From Brevibacterium permense (GTDB taxonomy: Bacteria; Actinomycetota; Actinomycetes; Actinomycetales; Brevibacteriaceae), in NCBI RefSeq assembly GCF_013280495.1, contig NZ_JABSSX010000006.1:124001-188000 (forward strand): DNA of 64,000 nt, given 5' to 3'. Of the stretch, positions 45,857 through 55,468 are shown piece after piece. Under the pieces are notes generated by a model, which saw only the letters and a program-made list of their open reading frames with translations, searched no databases and was not told the origin of the DNA. Positions within the stretch are counted from its first letter, which is position 1; each line of letters begins with the position of its first letter. The position numbers and the translations under genes were made by a program.

Positions 45857-46668
45857 TGGCCGCACGTGGACTGACCGACCTCAGCGTCGAACGGGAACTG
45901 CTGAGCGAGGGATTCGGCTACGTCATCGGCGTCGACGAGGTGGGCCGTGGTGCCCTGGCCGGGCCCGTCAGCGTCGGTGTGGCCCTGTTCGATCTGCGCA
46001 CTCTCACCGCCGCCGAGGTGCCCGCCGGCATCCATGATTCGAAGCAGCTGAGTGCGCAGTCGAGGCAGGAGGCCACCGACCGCGTACGGTCGTGGGCCAC
46101 CGCCGCGGCGGTGGGATCGACGACGCCGGCCGAACTCGACGAGGTGGGGATGACGATGGCGCTCAACCTGGCCGGACGTCGAGCCATGATCTCGATGCTG
46201 CGCGAATGGGCGGGCGCTCGTTCCGACGGACATGGTTCCGGACTTTCCGAGGGGAACAGTTCGGGCAGTGTCGACGTCAACGGCACGGCCGCCTCGGTGA
46301 GGGATTTCCCGGACCGGACGATGGTGCTCCTCGACGGCCGACACGATTGGCTTTCGGCCCCACTCACCCTCGATTGCCTGGGGATATTCGGTGACTGCGG
46401 CGACCTCGAACTGCCGCCTGTGCGCACCGTGATCAAGGGGGACGGCTCCGTTCCGGCGATCGCGGCGGCGAGCATCGTGGCGAAAGTGGCGCGCGACGAG
46501 ACGATGATCGCACTCGCGGAGGCCCATCCGCACTATGGTTGGGAATCGAACGTGGGATACGGGACGGTGAAGCACCGACAGGGCATCACCGAACTCGGAC
46601 CTTGCATCCACCACCGGAGAAGCTTCCGCCTGACCGCGGACTCAGGAGCGAAGGAGGGTCTGTCATGA
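45856..46668 (+). CDS. rnhB: Ribonuclease HII
   Basis: 270 residues. The first acidic residues are in IGVDEVGRGALAGPV, the next in LLDGRHDWLS, and DGSVPAIAAASIVAKVARD holds the C-terminal motif. It removes single ribonucleotides from DNA. A hydrophilic insertion of about 30 residues (nt ~46215-46305, Gly/Ser/Asn-rich) makes it longer than usual. Confidence 0.94.
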   Translation: MAARGLTDLSVERELLSEGFGYVIGVDEVGRGALAGPVSVGVALFDLRTLTAAEVPAGIHDSKQLSAQSRQEATDRVRSWATAAAVGSTTPAELDEVGMTMALNLAGRRAMISMLREWAGARSDGHGSGLSEGNSSGSVDVNGTAASVRDFPDRTMVLLDGRHDWLSAPLTLDCLGIFGDCGDLELPPVRTVIKGDGSVPAIAAASIVAKVARDETMIALAEAHPHYGWESNVGYGTVKHRQGITELGPCIHHRRSFRLTADSGAKEGLS

Positions 46669-46982
46669 GCGCCGATGATCTTGACGACTACGAAGCACAA
46701 CTCGAGCTTGCGCTGTACAAGGAATACCGGGACGTCGTGGGTCTCTTCGCCTATGTCGTCGAGACCGAGCGCCGGTTCTACCTCGCCAACCACGTCGACC
46801 TCAAGGCTCACAACGATGCCGGCGACGTGTACTTCGAACTCACCCTGCGCGATGCCTGGGTGTGGGACAGCTACCGGTCGGCACGGTTCATCAAGACAGT
46901 GCACGTGCTGACGTTCAAGGACGTCAACATCGAGGAGATCGCGAAGTCCGATCTCGAACCGCCGACGGCGATCCGCGGCTGA
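46665..46982 (+). CDS. DUF2469 family protein
   Basis: 105 residues. SADDLDDYEAQLELALYKEY, VVETERRFYLANHVDLK and WVWDSYRSARFIKTVHVLTF identify this actinobacteria-specific family, always near rnhB. Function unknown. ATGA overlap with rnhB. Confidence 0.9.
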   Translation: MSADDLDDYEAQLELALYKEYRDVVGLFAYVVETERRFYLANHVDLKAHNDAGDVYFELTLRDAWVWDSYRSARFIKTVHVLTFKDVNIEEIAKSDLEPPTAIRG

Positions 46983-47151
46983 GACGGGGCGCGGGGGCCA
47001 CCGGCGAGCCCTGGGCCCACTCACCCTTGCACCGATCGCTGTGGACGAGGCACTGACTCGACCGTCCTCGGCCTGTGGATGAGTCGGCCTCGTCCACAGG
47101 CCCTATTTCTGCTCTTTCCTGAAGTATTGCCGGCATGGTCATCTGACCGGT

Positions 47152-47571
47152 ATGGGACGGATACGAACACCAGGTCGGACACGAACGTCGAAGAGCACAC
47201 GGACCGTAAAGGGCCTGCGCAAGCAGGCGCTCGGCAGCAGGGGAGAAGACCTTGCCGCTGCGTTTCTCGAAGACGCTGGACTCGTCGTTCTCGAACGCAA
47301 CTTCCGGTGCCCTCGCGGTGAGCTTGACATCATCGCCCGGGACGGTGACACCGCGGTCTTCGTCGAGGTCAAGACGCGCCGCACGGCCATGCTCGGCTCA
47401 CCGCTGGAGGCCGTGACCCGAACCAAACTCGCCCGCATCCGCACACTGGCAGGGGTCTGGCTGAGCGGGCAGGACGAATATTTTCCCTCAACGCGCATCG
47501 ACGCGCTCGGGATCATCATGGAACCACGCGTCCAGTACCTCCACTGCCCGAACATCCAGGTCGACTCGTGA
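47152..47571 (+). CDS. UPF0102 (YraN) family protein
   Basis: 139 residues. KQALGSRGEDLAAAFLEDAG and the endonuclease-like core GELDIIARDGDTAVFVEVKTR (split: GELDIIARD, VFVEVKTR) match YraN, a PD-(D/E)xK fold protein of unknown substrate. The basic N-terminal ~20 residues are probably an extension. Stop overlaps the comM GTG by 4 nt. Confidence 0.88.
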   Translation: MGRIRTPGRTRTSKSTRTVKGLRKQALGSRGEDLAAAFLEDAGLVVLERNFRCPRGELDIIARDGDTAVFVEVKTRRTAMLGSPLEAVTRTKLARIRTLAGVWLSGQDEYFPSTRIDALGIIMEPRVQYLHCPNIQVDS

Positions 47572-49220
47572 GCGGGGAGACCCTGGGACGGAAGGAACCG
47601 CCGGGCGATTCGCTCGATCCGCCGGAGTCGGTTGATCCGCCGGAGCTGGTCGAGCCGGCCGAGGCTGAAGTCGAACCGACATCGTCGGCGCACATCATCG
47701 GGCGGGCCTCCGCCGTGGCCCTGTGGGGACTGACCGGGAAGATCGTGTCGATCGAAGCCAGCGTCAGCGCGGGCCTGCCGGGAATCGACATCGTCGGACT
47801 GCCGGATGCCTCGGTGAGCGAATCACGCAAGCGCCTTCGCGCGGCCCTGTCCTACCTCGGCAAACCAGTCGCCACAGAACACCTGACGATCAACCTCACC
47901 CCGGGAACGGTGCCGAAGATCGGCACCGGATTCGACCTCGGCATCGCTGTCGCCGTGCTCAGAGCACTCTCGTTGATCTCCAACGACGACACCGGCAGCG
48001 TCATCCACTGCGGTGAGATCGGGCTCGACGGCAGAATCCGTCCCGTCACCGGGGTGCTCCCGTCCCTGCACACAGCGCTGCAAGCTGGGCTCGACCGCTT
48101 CGTCGTCCCCATCGGCAATGCCGATGAGGCGGGACTCATCGGACGGGCACGAATCCTCCCGGTCGCCTCGCTGGCCGAGGTGGTCAATGCCTACGGAGGA
48201 TCGATGGCCGTACCCGCACTGCCTGCCGTCCTCGAAATGGATCGGCCCGTCCCCGTGAACCCGGAACTCCACGACCTCAGCGAAGTCCAAGGACAGGCCG
48301 AAGGACGTTTCGGCCTCGAAGTCGCCGCGGCAGGTGGCCACAACCTGCTCATGCGCGGAACACCCGGAGCGGGCAAGACATTGCTGGCCCAATGCCTGCC
48401 CGGAATCCTGCCGCCGCTGAACGACGACGAAGCTGTCGAAGTCGCCACCGTCCGATCTCTGCGCGGAGAACTCGACGGCAGCGACGGACTCGATCACCGC
48501 CCGCCGTTCGAGGCACCCCATCACCGCAGCACCGCCTCGGCGCTCATCGGCGGACGCCGCCCCGGAACGGTCGGAGTCCTCAGCCGAGCCCACCGCGGGG
48601 TTCTGTTCATGGATGAGGCACCCGAATTCTCACGCGATGTGCTCGAAGCCCTGCGACAGCCGATGGAATCCCGTCGCGTCCACATCCACCGCGCCTGGGG
48701 ATCGATGGTGCTTCCGGCATCCTTCCAGCTCATCATGGCCGCAAACCCCTGCCCCTGCGGAGTCGGGATGGCCGGCGCCGGCGGGGACTGCCGGTGCACC
48801 CCTCTGGACAAACGCCGCTATCGCAATCGGCTCTCCGGACCGCTGCTCGACCGCGTCGACCTGCAGCTTGAGCTCTTCCCCGTCTCTCCCGCCGACATCC
48901 GGCTCGGCGGAGACCAGGAGACCAGCACCACGGTGGCCGCCCGCGTACTCGACGCACGGAAGCGACAGGCAGAACGCTTCGCCGGCTGCGACTGGAGGCT
49001 CAACGCCGAAGCGCCCGGAACCTGGCTGCGCGAACACTTCGCACTCACACCGAAAGACCTGACGGACCTGGACCGGGCACTCGACACCGGCCGGATCACC
49101 ATGCGCGGCTATGACAGGGTGCTGCGCGTGGCAACAACTCTGGCCGACCTGGCGGGAAAGCAGGGTCCCGACCCCGACACGATGAGAACGGCGCTCGCCT
49201 TGCGGACACAGGAGTCATGA
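47568..49220 (+). CDS. comM: YifB/ComM family Mg-chelatase-like AAA+ ATPase
   Basis: 550 residues. N-terminal Lon-protease-like domain (ISVEASVSAGLPGIDIVGLP-like: IEASVSAGLPGIDIVGL), Walker A GTPGAGKTLL near residue 264, GVLFMDEAPEFSRDVLEALRQ-type Walker B, and the zinc-finger-like CPCGVG...CRC segment. ComM promotes branch migration in natural transformation of some bacteria. The N-terminal ~40 residues are Pro/Glu-rich and extra. Confidence 0.92.
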   Translation: MSGETLGRKEPPGDSLDPPESVDPPELVEPAEAEVEPTSSAHIIGRASAVALWGLTGKIVSIEASVSAGLPGIDIVGLPDASVSESRKRLRAALSYLGKPVATEHLTINLTPGTVPKIGTGFDLGIAVAVLRALSLISNDDTGSVIHCGEIGLDGRIRPVTGVLPSLHTALQAGLDRFVVPIGNADEAGLIGRARILPVASLAEVVNAYGGSMAVPALPAVLEMDRPVPVNPELHDLSEVQGQAEGRFGLEVAAAGGHNLLMRGTPGAGKTLLAQCLPGILPPLNDDEAVEVATVRSLRGELDGSDGLDHRPPFEAPHHRSTASALIGGRRPGTVGVLSRAHRGVLFMDEAPEFSRDVLEALRQPMESRRVHIHRAWGSMVLPASFQLIMAANPCPCGVGMAGAGGDCRCTPLDKRRYRNRLSGPLLDRVDLQLELFPVSPADIRLGGDQETSTTVAARVLDARKRQAERFAGCDWRLNAEAPGTWLREHFALTPKDLTDLDRALDTGRITMRGYDRVLRVATTLADLAGKQGPDPDTMRTALALRTQES

Positions 49221-50446
49221 CCGTGAACACACATGAGGACGTACGCATGGCCATCGCCTCACTGCTGCGCATCGGTGAGCCAGGCGACGGACTGCTCAAA
49301 AGACTCGTCGACGGAATCGGCCCGGTCGCCGCTCTGACGATCATCACGGCCGTCGGTCGCGGTGAGACCACCGCACACGATGCCGTCCAAGGCCTGGCCG
49401 ACACCGGTACCGAAGCGGCCGAACACAGTCAGCTGCCAGCAGCCATCGACCGGTGGGCTGTGCGAGCCTGCGAAGCCGACGCGGTCGGGAGCGACCTGGA
49501 CAAGATCGCGAGAATCGGCGGCCGACTGATCATTCCCGATGACGATGAGTGGCCCCGAATGCTCGACGACCTCGGCCCTGCAGCACCGCTGGGCCTATGG
49601 GTGAGAGGAGCAGCCTCCCTCAGCGCCGCACTGACTCGTTCCGTAGCCGTGGTCGGGGCCAGAGCAGCCAGCAACTACGGAACCAAATGCGCCTCTGACC
49701 TTGCGTGGGATCTTGCCGCTCGCGGAATCACCGTCGTATCCGGCGGTGCGTTCGGCATCGATGCGGCCGCCCACCGTGCCGCCATCGCCCGGGAATCGCC
49801 GACGGTGGCGTTCATGGCCGGGGGAGTCGACCGCTTCTACCCGGCGGCGAACGCCGAACTGTTCGAACAGATCCTCGCCACCGGTGCCATCGTGTCTGAG
49901 ACTGCACCCGGAATGACGCCGATGCGCCACCGGTTCCTGCTGCGCAACCGACTCATCGCCGCCTCGTCGCAGGTGAGCGTCATCGTCGAAGCCGGCTGGC
50001 GCAGCGGGGCACTCAACACCGCCCGGCATGCCCTCGAACTCTCCCGCCAGGTCGCGGCCTTCCCCGGGCCCGTGTACTCGGCGTCCTCGACCGGAGCACA
50101 CAAGCTCCTGCGCGAACACGAAGCGGAACTCGTCACCTGCAGCGACGATGTCATCGCGCTCATGGACGATGGCACCCCGGCACTCTTCGACACGGCCGTG
50201 CTCAGTGCTGCTGCTGGGAGTGGAGAACGCCCGCCGTCTCTCGATCCCCGCGAAGGGCTCGACGAGCGGGAGAAGATCTGTCTGAATGCGCTGACCGTGT
50301 CGAAGCCGCTCGACGTCGGCACCATCGCCTCCCGGGCAGGGCTGACGATCGCGGATGCGCTCAACTCTCTCACTGCGCTCGACCTGGCCGGATTGGCCGC
50401 ACGCCGCGACACCGGATGGGTGAAGCTGCGGAAACCGGGTGGCTGA
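49217..50446 (+). CDS. dprA: DNA processing protein DprA
   Basis: 409 residues. The Rossmann-like DprA core is seen in VAVVGARAASNYGTKCASDL, VSGGAFGIDAAAHRAAI, and LLRNRLIAASSQVSVIVEAG. A C-terminal winged helix (VGTIASRAGLTIADALNSL) follows. It loads RecA on incoming single-stranded DNA. Together with comM the gene pair is widely conserved even in bacteria not known to be competent. Confidence 0.93.
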   Translation: MTVNTHEDVRMAIASLLRIGEPGDGLLKRLVDGIGPVAALTIITAVGRGETTAHDAVQGLADTGTEAAEHSQLPAAIDRWAVRACEADAVGSDLDKIARIGGRLIIPDDDEWPRMLDDLGPAAPLGLWVRGAASLSAALTRSVAVVGARAASNYGTKCASDLAWDLAARGITVVSGGAFGIDAAAHRAAIARESPTVAFMAGGVDRFYPAANAELFEQILATGAIVSETAPGMTPMRHRFLLRNRLIAASSQVSVIVEAGWRSGALNTARHALELSRQVAAFPGPVYSASSTGAHKLLREHEAELVTCSDDVIALMDDGTPALFDTAVLSAAAGSGERPPSLDPREGLDEREKICLNALTVSKPLDVGTIASRAGLTIADALNSLTALDLAGLAARRDTGWVKLRKPGG

Positions 50447-50539
50447 ACACTGCGCCAACCGATCGGCCTGTCCGGCGATGTACGCGCGGCTGCACTCCGG
50501 CTCCATGATTGTGCACATCCACCCGCGTATCCTGGGGAC

Positions 50540-51655
50540 GTGAGCACATCATCGACCGTCGCCGAGGTGGTGTCCGGCTATGCCGACCACCTGCGGTCTC
50601 GTGACGTCTCCGAACACACTGCTCGTGCCTATGTCGCTGACGTCTCCGACTTCCTCGATCACGCCGTGCACTCGACGAAGCTCCGACAGGGGAGCGGAGA
50701 CGGACAGTCCGCGAAGTCATCCGGCGCACGGATCGACATCGCTGCTGTCGAACTCGATGATCTGCGGTCCTGGCTCATCGCCCTCGACGATGCCGGTGCC
50801 GCGAAATCGACGGTGGCTCGCAAGATCGCTGCCGTGCGCTCCTTCTTCGCCTACGGTGTGAGCAATCTGGGACTGCCGAACAACCCGGCCGCCCGTCTGC
50901 GGACTCCGAAGAAGGACTCCCGGCTGCCCACGGTGCTCAAACCTCAGCAGGCCGCCGACCTCATCTCCGCCGCCGAGAACCACCGAACCGGAGTCACCGG
51001 CGTGGGGCGGAGACGGAAAGGGGGAGTCGCCGACAACGGCATGGATACGAGTGGCTTGATGGCAGACGACTCCTCGACGAGCGACCCGGCGGCAGCTGAC
51101 GCCACGACGGGTGATTCCGCACGGCACGGCAAGAACGATCCGCTCGATGCTGCCAAACGCATCCGCGATGCCGCAATCCTGGAAATGCTCTACGCTACCG
51201 CTGTGCGCGTCTCGGAACTGACCGGACTCGACCGCAGCGACATCGATCACCGCGCATCGATGATCACCGTGCTCGGCAAGGGCAACAAAGAACGTCGCGT
51301 CCCGTTCGGGACCTCGGCACGCAGAGCCCTCGACGACTGGCTCGCCGCCCGCGAACTGTTGACCGGTCCTCACAGCGGCGACGCACTGTTCCTCGGCGTC
51401 CGCGGGGGACGCATCGGCGCCAGGCAGGTGCGCGAACTCGTTCACCGCTACGGATCCGACGACCCCAGCGCCCCGGACATCGGACCACACGGACTGCGAC
51501 ATTCTGCGGCCACACACATGCTCGACCGCGGTGCCGACCTGCGTCAGATCCAAGAGCTGCTCGGCCACTCCACGATGAGCAGCACCCAGATCTACACTCA
51601 GGTATCCATGCAGCGTCTGCAGGACACCTACCGGCGAGCACACCCGCGAGCCTGA
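50540..51655 (+). CDS. xerC: Tyrosine recombinase XerC
   Basis: 371 residues, GTG start after GGGGAC. Catalytic residues: Arg223 (AVRVSELTGL), His317 and Arg320 (HGLRHSAATHM), His343 (LLGHST), Tyr352 (IYTQV). N-terminal SAM-like core-binding domain present. About 55 extra residues (nt ~50990-51155; Gly/Asp/Ser/Ala-rich) lie between the two domains. It resolves chromosome dimers at dif with XerD or acts alone. No att-like sequences or prophage nearby. Confidence 0.9.
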   Translation: MSTSSTVAEVVSGYADHLRSRDVSEHTARAYVADVSDFLDHAVHSTKLRQGSGDGQSAKSSGARIDIAAVELDDLRSWLIALDDAGAAKSTVARKIAAVRSFFAYGVSNLGLPNNPAARLRTPKKDSRLPTVLKPQQAADLISAAENHRTGVTGVGRRRKGGVADNGMDTSGLMADDSSTSDPAAADATTGDSARHGKNDPLDAAKRIRDAAILEMLYATAVRVSELTGLDRSDIDHRASMITVLGKGNKERRVPFGTSARRALDDWLAARELLTGPHSGDALFLGVRGGRIGARQVRELVHRYGSDDPSAPDIGPHGLRHSAATHMLDRGADLRQIQELLGHSTMSSTQIYTQVSMQRLQDTYRRAHPRA

Positions 51656-51767
51656 GCGATTGACGGAGCGGTCCCTCGCCTCACGGATCAGCCCCTGCCC
51701 GCCCTGCCAAAAGCTTTCTCACGGTTTATTTGTTGAAAACCGGCAGAATGCCCGTAGCATTGGTCAC

Positions 51768-52219
51768 ATGGCAGAGACACTATGGGATTGGCTCGGGGAA
51801 CACCTGGCGGTCGACGTGCTCAACACCGTGCAGCGTCGAGGCGATGTGACTCATGAACTTCTCAACGAGCCGCAAGATCTTTCTTCGTGGTTGGGACATC
51901 AGGCCCATCGAGCGCCGGTGCCCGAGCCGGTTGACGTCGAGCTTCTGGAAGAGTTCGTGGCGGTTCGGGATGCGGCGCTGAATCTGGCGAGAGCGAGCGT
52001 GAAAGGCCGACTGCTGCCGGGCGCTGATGTCGAGACGATCAATGTCATCGCTCGGCGATCGATCTCCTGAGCGATCCGAATCTGCGTGATCTGAGCTTCT
52101 GTGACGCACCGAGCTGTGGCCAGTACTTCCACCGGTCTCGACCCAACCAACGGTGGTGCTGCGCTCGCTGCGGCGATCGCGCCCGATCGGCCCGGTCCTA
52201 CCGGGGATCACGGCGATGA
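51768..52219 (+). pseudogene. CGNR zinc-finger regulator, broken by deletion and frameshift
   Basis: The first frame (51768 to stop 52068-52070) gives the ABATE domain (WLGEHLAVDVLNTVQRRGD, VRDAALNLARASVKGR, DVETINVIARRS). In the +1 frame the sense resumes as AIDLLSDPNLRDLSFCDAPS and CGQYFHRSRPNQRWCCARCG, the CGNR-type zinc finger, ending TGA 52217-52219. About 50-60 codons between the two are missing compared with the usual 180-200-residue proteins. The junction is at CGATCGATC (52051-52059). It abuts the LysE gene. Confidence 0.75.
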
Positions 52220-52884
52220 TGCCTGATCTTGTGGGATTCCTCGTCGTCGTCATGATTGCCTACGTCATCCCCGGCCCGGACTTCTTTATCATTCTTCAGT
52301 CCTCAGCTTCCGGCCGACGGGCTGGACTCAGCGCGGCGATCGGTGCCCAGACGGGCCTGGCGGTGCATATGCTGTTGGCGGTCTTCGGCCTCTCGGCTCT
52401 GTTGGCGAAGTCGGCTATGGCGTTCTCGATAGTCAAGGCTGCCGGTGCCGTTTACCTAATCTGGCTCGGCATCCGCATCATCTGGTCCAGCCGAAAAGGC
52501 AGAGCGCAGTCTGACGGTGACGACCAGTCGAGAAAGAGCGGAAACGATCGACCTGACGAGACGGCAACCGGACTCCGGGACGGTTTTCTCCGGGGGCTGC
52601 TTACCAACCTCCTCAACCCGAAGGCTGTGGTTTTCTTCGTCAGCGTCATCCCTCAGTTCGTCGACCCCTCGGGGTCCGCTGTCGATCAGATTCTGCTGCT
52701 CGGCACGGTCGATATCGTCATCGGTGTGCTCTGGTGGTGTGCCCTGGTCCTGCTGCTGCAGAAGTTCGCGAGTCTCCTGAAGCGAACGACCGTGCGCAGA
52801 TGGTGGGACCGGGCTACAGGCTCGCTCCTCGCTACTGCCGGCGCAGTCTTGGGGTACACCGTGGCAACGTCAAAGGCGATCTGA
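52216..52884 (+). CDS. LysE/RhtB-family amino-acid exporter
   Basis: 222 residues from ATG 52216 (a second ATG follows directly). Six predicted helices. The LysE signature region is MIAYVIPGPDFFIILQSSASGRRAG (split: VIPGPDFFIIL, SGRRAGLSAAIG), then GAVYLIWLGIRI and LLTNLLNPKAVVFFVSVIPQF. A polar loop with charged residues is longer than usual. The ATG overlaps the stop of the CGNR zinc-finger frame, so it was formerly translationally coupled. Confidence 0.88.
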   Translation: MMPDLVGFLVVVMIAYVIPGPDFFIILQSSASGRRAGLSAAIGAQTGLAVHMLLAVFGLSALLAKSAMAFSIVKAAGAVYLIWLGIRIIWSSRKGRAQSDGDDQSRKSGNDRPDETATGLRDGFLRGLLTNLLNPKAVVFFVSVIPQFVDPSGSAVDQILLLGTVDIVIGVLWWCALVLLLQKFASLLKRTTVRRWWDRATGSLLATAGAVLGYTVATSKAI

Positions 52885-52895
52885 TCGGTCCTGAC

Positions 52896-53966
52896 CTACT
52901 TCCGGAACTCCCAGTGCCAGGGTTCGGGCAGGGATCCCGTCTGCCGTGCCCAACCTGGATGGATCCACCCGAACTTCGGCGCATTCGCCCGCATCCACTG
53001 GTGCTGCGCGGTGCCGAAGGAATTGATCCCGCTGCCGAGGTCGACTGCCAGCGCCCACCCGTGATTCGACGTTCCCGGTGTCGCCGCCATCCGCCCCTTT
53101 CGCCGTTTGAGGATCACCTGCGTGGCGTAGTCCCGGTAAGCATCGGTGACCGAGATCGGGGCGCCGAACCGAGCCTCGAACGCCGTCGAGAGTTGATCGA
53201 AAGCCGCTTGAGCATCGCAGCGCAGCATCTGCCCGGGGGCCGACTCCAACTGACACATCGCCGAGGCGGGAATCCGCCCATTGCTGTGACCGCCCCACGC
53301 TCCGGCGCCGGAGGTGGCCGAATCTCCGCCGCCTTTCGGCTCCTTCGCAGGCTTCCGTGACAGAGGCAGAAGTGCCGACTGCTCCTGGCCGAAGAACTTG
53401 CCCGGATCGACGTACCTCTTATCGCTCGCGGCCGGCCATGCTCCGATATGCAGACACGAACGCTGACAGTGGCCACCGCTTCCCACCGTGCCGATCTTCT
53501 CGCCGTCGGCAAATCCCTCATCCTTCTTTAACGACGTCGCGGCCGGCTGGAACGTGAGCACATGATCGGACTCGGTGAGGATGCTGACGGTCGCAGTCCC
53601 CGCCACCGTGCCGGCAAAGCGGATCGTCCCTTCCGTCGGTGCCCGCAGCGGCTCGCCCTCGACTGCGAGCACGTCGATCCCGCGATGCCCCTTGAGCCAC
53701 GGCTTGTCCGGAGGATCGAAGGCTTCGATGATCTCCATCGCCGGCACCGGTGTGACCCAATTCGTCGGAGCACTCCTCTGCAGGCTGCTCTGTGTCCGAG
53801 CCGATGCAGCCCCGGAGGCTGCGCTCGCCGCCGGGGGAGTGCCCGTGAGCACAAGTGCCGCTGCGATGATCACGGCAAGGAGCAGTTCCTGCGATGAGAC
53901 TAGTCTTAAGCGTCTCGTTCGTTGATGGAACAGCAGGCGGAGACGATCGAACGCGAAATGAGTCAT
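52896..53966 (-). CDS. Secreted M23-like plus M15 (VanY-type) peptidase fusion
   Basis: 356 residues from 53966 (MTHFAFDRLR). N-terminal helix with an AxA-like site (VLTGTPPAASA) suggests secretion. An M23/LytM-like domain follows: HRGIDVLA (His..Asp ligands) and CLHIGAW, where the first His of the usual HxH is Cys. A Gly/Ser linker leads to an M15 D-Ala-D-Ala carboxypeptidase-type domain: VTDAYRDYATQ, SNHGWALAVDLG and EPWHWEF. It likely trims peptidoglycan stem peptides. Stop lies 11 bp from the convergent LysE stop. Confidence 0.85.
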   Translation of the reverse strand: MTHFAFDRLRLLFHQRTRRLRLVSSQELLLAVIIAAALVLTGTPPAASAASGAASARTQSSLQRSAPTNWVTPVPAMEIIEAFDPPDKPWLKGHRGIDVLAVEGEPLRAPTEGTIRFAGTVAGTATVSILTESDHVLTFQPAATSLKKDEGFADGEKIGTVGSGGHCQRSCLHIGAWPAASDKRYVDPGKFFGQEQSALLPLSRKPAKEPKGGGDSATSGAGAWGGHSNGRIPASAMCQLESAPGQMLRCDAQAAFDQLSTAFEARFGAPISVTDAYRDYATQVILKRRKGRMAATPGTSNHGWALAVDLGSGINSFGTAQHQWMRANAPKFGWIHPGWARQTGSLPEPWHWEFRK

Positions 53967-54517
53967 GGGAGCATGCAAACCCCTAGTACACGGTCGTGTC
54001 ACCCGTGAGAATCACTGCTGTGGACGGGCCACCTCCATCCACAAGTCAACGACGTTCGAGTGCGGCGACCGTCCACAGGAAGCGATGGCCGAGTGCACCG
54101 AATCGATGGCGATCCGGCTCCCCACGGCAGACGGGACCCTGCGCTCCGGAGCTCGCCCACACCCATCGATCCCCACCCGTCGACGTACGAGTCGGTACGA
54201 CGATACGGCCCGGTGGGCTGCCTCGGCGGAGGATCGATCTCGATTGGAAATGACTTGCCCAGCCGGGATAGACTTAAGCTCAGCAGAAGCGTGTCTTCTG
54301 ACTACGCGTATCCGAATTCTTCTCCTTCCCATGGTGCAGGCAGCCGTCAGGTGTGCCTGTGGGGCGGACGAACCGGGTACCAGGAATCAACCGAAAATGT
54401 CATCGACGCATCCCGTCGATCGAATCGATGCGGACCTTTAAGGGTCCGCCTTGAGAACGATCGACGCGCGCGTGACGTAAAAGCACCCTGAGGGTGCACA
54501 GAAAGGAGGGCGTCGGC
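53967..54517. promoter_or_regulatory. Long intergenic/leader region before rpsB
   Basis: 551 bp without a convincing gene. TTGGAA (54244-54249) and TAGACT (54269-54274), 19 bp apart, form a weak promoter that would give a leader of ~240 nt. Near the gene are two small hairpins: GCGGACC/GGTCCGC (54430-54436 with 54443-54449) and GCACCC/GGGTGC (54483-54488 with 54492-54497), the second ending 7 nt before the AAAGGAGGG ribosome site at 54504. They could provide S2-dependent control; no known leader family recognised. Confidence 0.45.
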
Positions 54518-55435
54518 ATGGCCGTCGTCACCATCCGCCAGCTGCTCGACAGCGGCGTTCACTTTGGACACCAGACCCGTCGTTGGAACCCGAAGATGAA
54601 GCGCTTCATCTTCACCGAGCGCAACGGCATCTACATCATCGACCTGCAGAAGTCGTTGGGCTACATCGACAACGCCTTCGAATTCGTCAAGGAGACCGTG
54701 GCCCACGGCGGCTCGATCCTCTTCGTCGGCACCAAGAAGCAAGCCCAGGAATCCATCGCTGAGCAGGCTCAGCGCGTGGGCCAGCCCTACGTCAACCAGC
54801 GTTGGCTCGGCGGTATGCTCACGAACTTCCAGACCATCTCGATGCGTCTGCGCCGCCTCAAGGAACTCGAAGAGATCGACTTCGACGACGTTGCAGGTTC
54901 CTCGCACACCAAGAAGGAACTGCTCATCCTGCGTCGCGAGAAGGACAAGCTCGAGAAGACCCTCGGCGGCATCCGCGACATGCAGCGCACCCCGTCGGCC
55001 GTCTGGATCGTCGACACCAAGAAGGAACACCTCGCGGTCGACGAAGCCAAGAAGCTGGGCATCCCGGTCATCGGCATCCTCGACACCAACTGCGACCCGG
55101 ACGACGTCAACTACCCGATCCCGGGCAACGACGACGCCATCCGCTCCGTCTCGCTGCTGACCCGCGTGGTCGCCGACGCCGTTGCCGAGGGCCTCATCGC
55201 CCGCCACTCCTCGGACGACGCGAGCGGTGAGAAGAACGTCTCCGCCGTCGAGCCCATGCCCGAGTGGGAGCGCGAGCTCCTCGAAGGCAAGACCGAAGAG
55301 AACGGCACCGAGGCTGCTGCCCCGGCCGAAGAAGCCGCTCCTGCTGCTGAGGCTGCACCTGCGGCCGACGCCGAGAACGCTGAAGCTGCTCCGGCCGCTG
55401 AAGCCGCCGACTCCACCGAGTCGACCGAGTCCTGA
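54518..55435 (+). CDS. rpsB: 30S ribosomal protein S2
   Basis: 305 residues. [36 protein letters not shown] and [15 protein letters not shown] are S2 hallmarks. The last ~55 residues form an Ala/Glu-rich acidic tail ([19 protein letters not shown]). Start chosen by AAAGGAGGG. tsf follows after 33 nt, the usual pairing. Confidence 0.96.
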   Translation: MAVVTIRQLLDSGVHFGHQTRRWNPKMKRFIFTERNGIYIIDLQKSLGYIDNAFEFVKETVAHGGSILFVGTKKQAQESIAEQAQRVGQPYVNQRWLGGMLTNFQTISMRLRRLKELEEIDFDDVAGSSHTKKELLILRREKDKLEKTLGGIRDMQRTPSAVWIVDTKKEHLAVDEAKKLGIPVIGILDTNCDPDDVNYPIPGNDDAIRSVSLLTRVVADAVAEGLIARHSSDDASGEKNVSAVEPMPEWERELLEGKTEENGTEAAAPAEEAAPAAEAAPAADAENAEAAPAAEAADSTESTES

Positions 55436-55468
55436 TTTCGTTTAACTCCACCATCCTGAGGAGAAAGA

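Noticed and set aside
50540-51655. XerC-type recombinase as a mobile-element integrase
   Set aside because: Position after dprA, length and motifs are those of the housekeeping enzyme; no phage or plasmid genes lie beside it.
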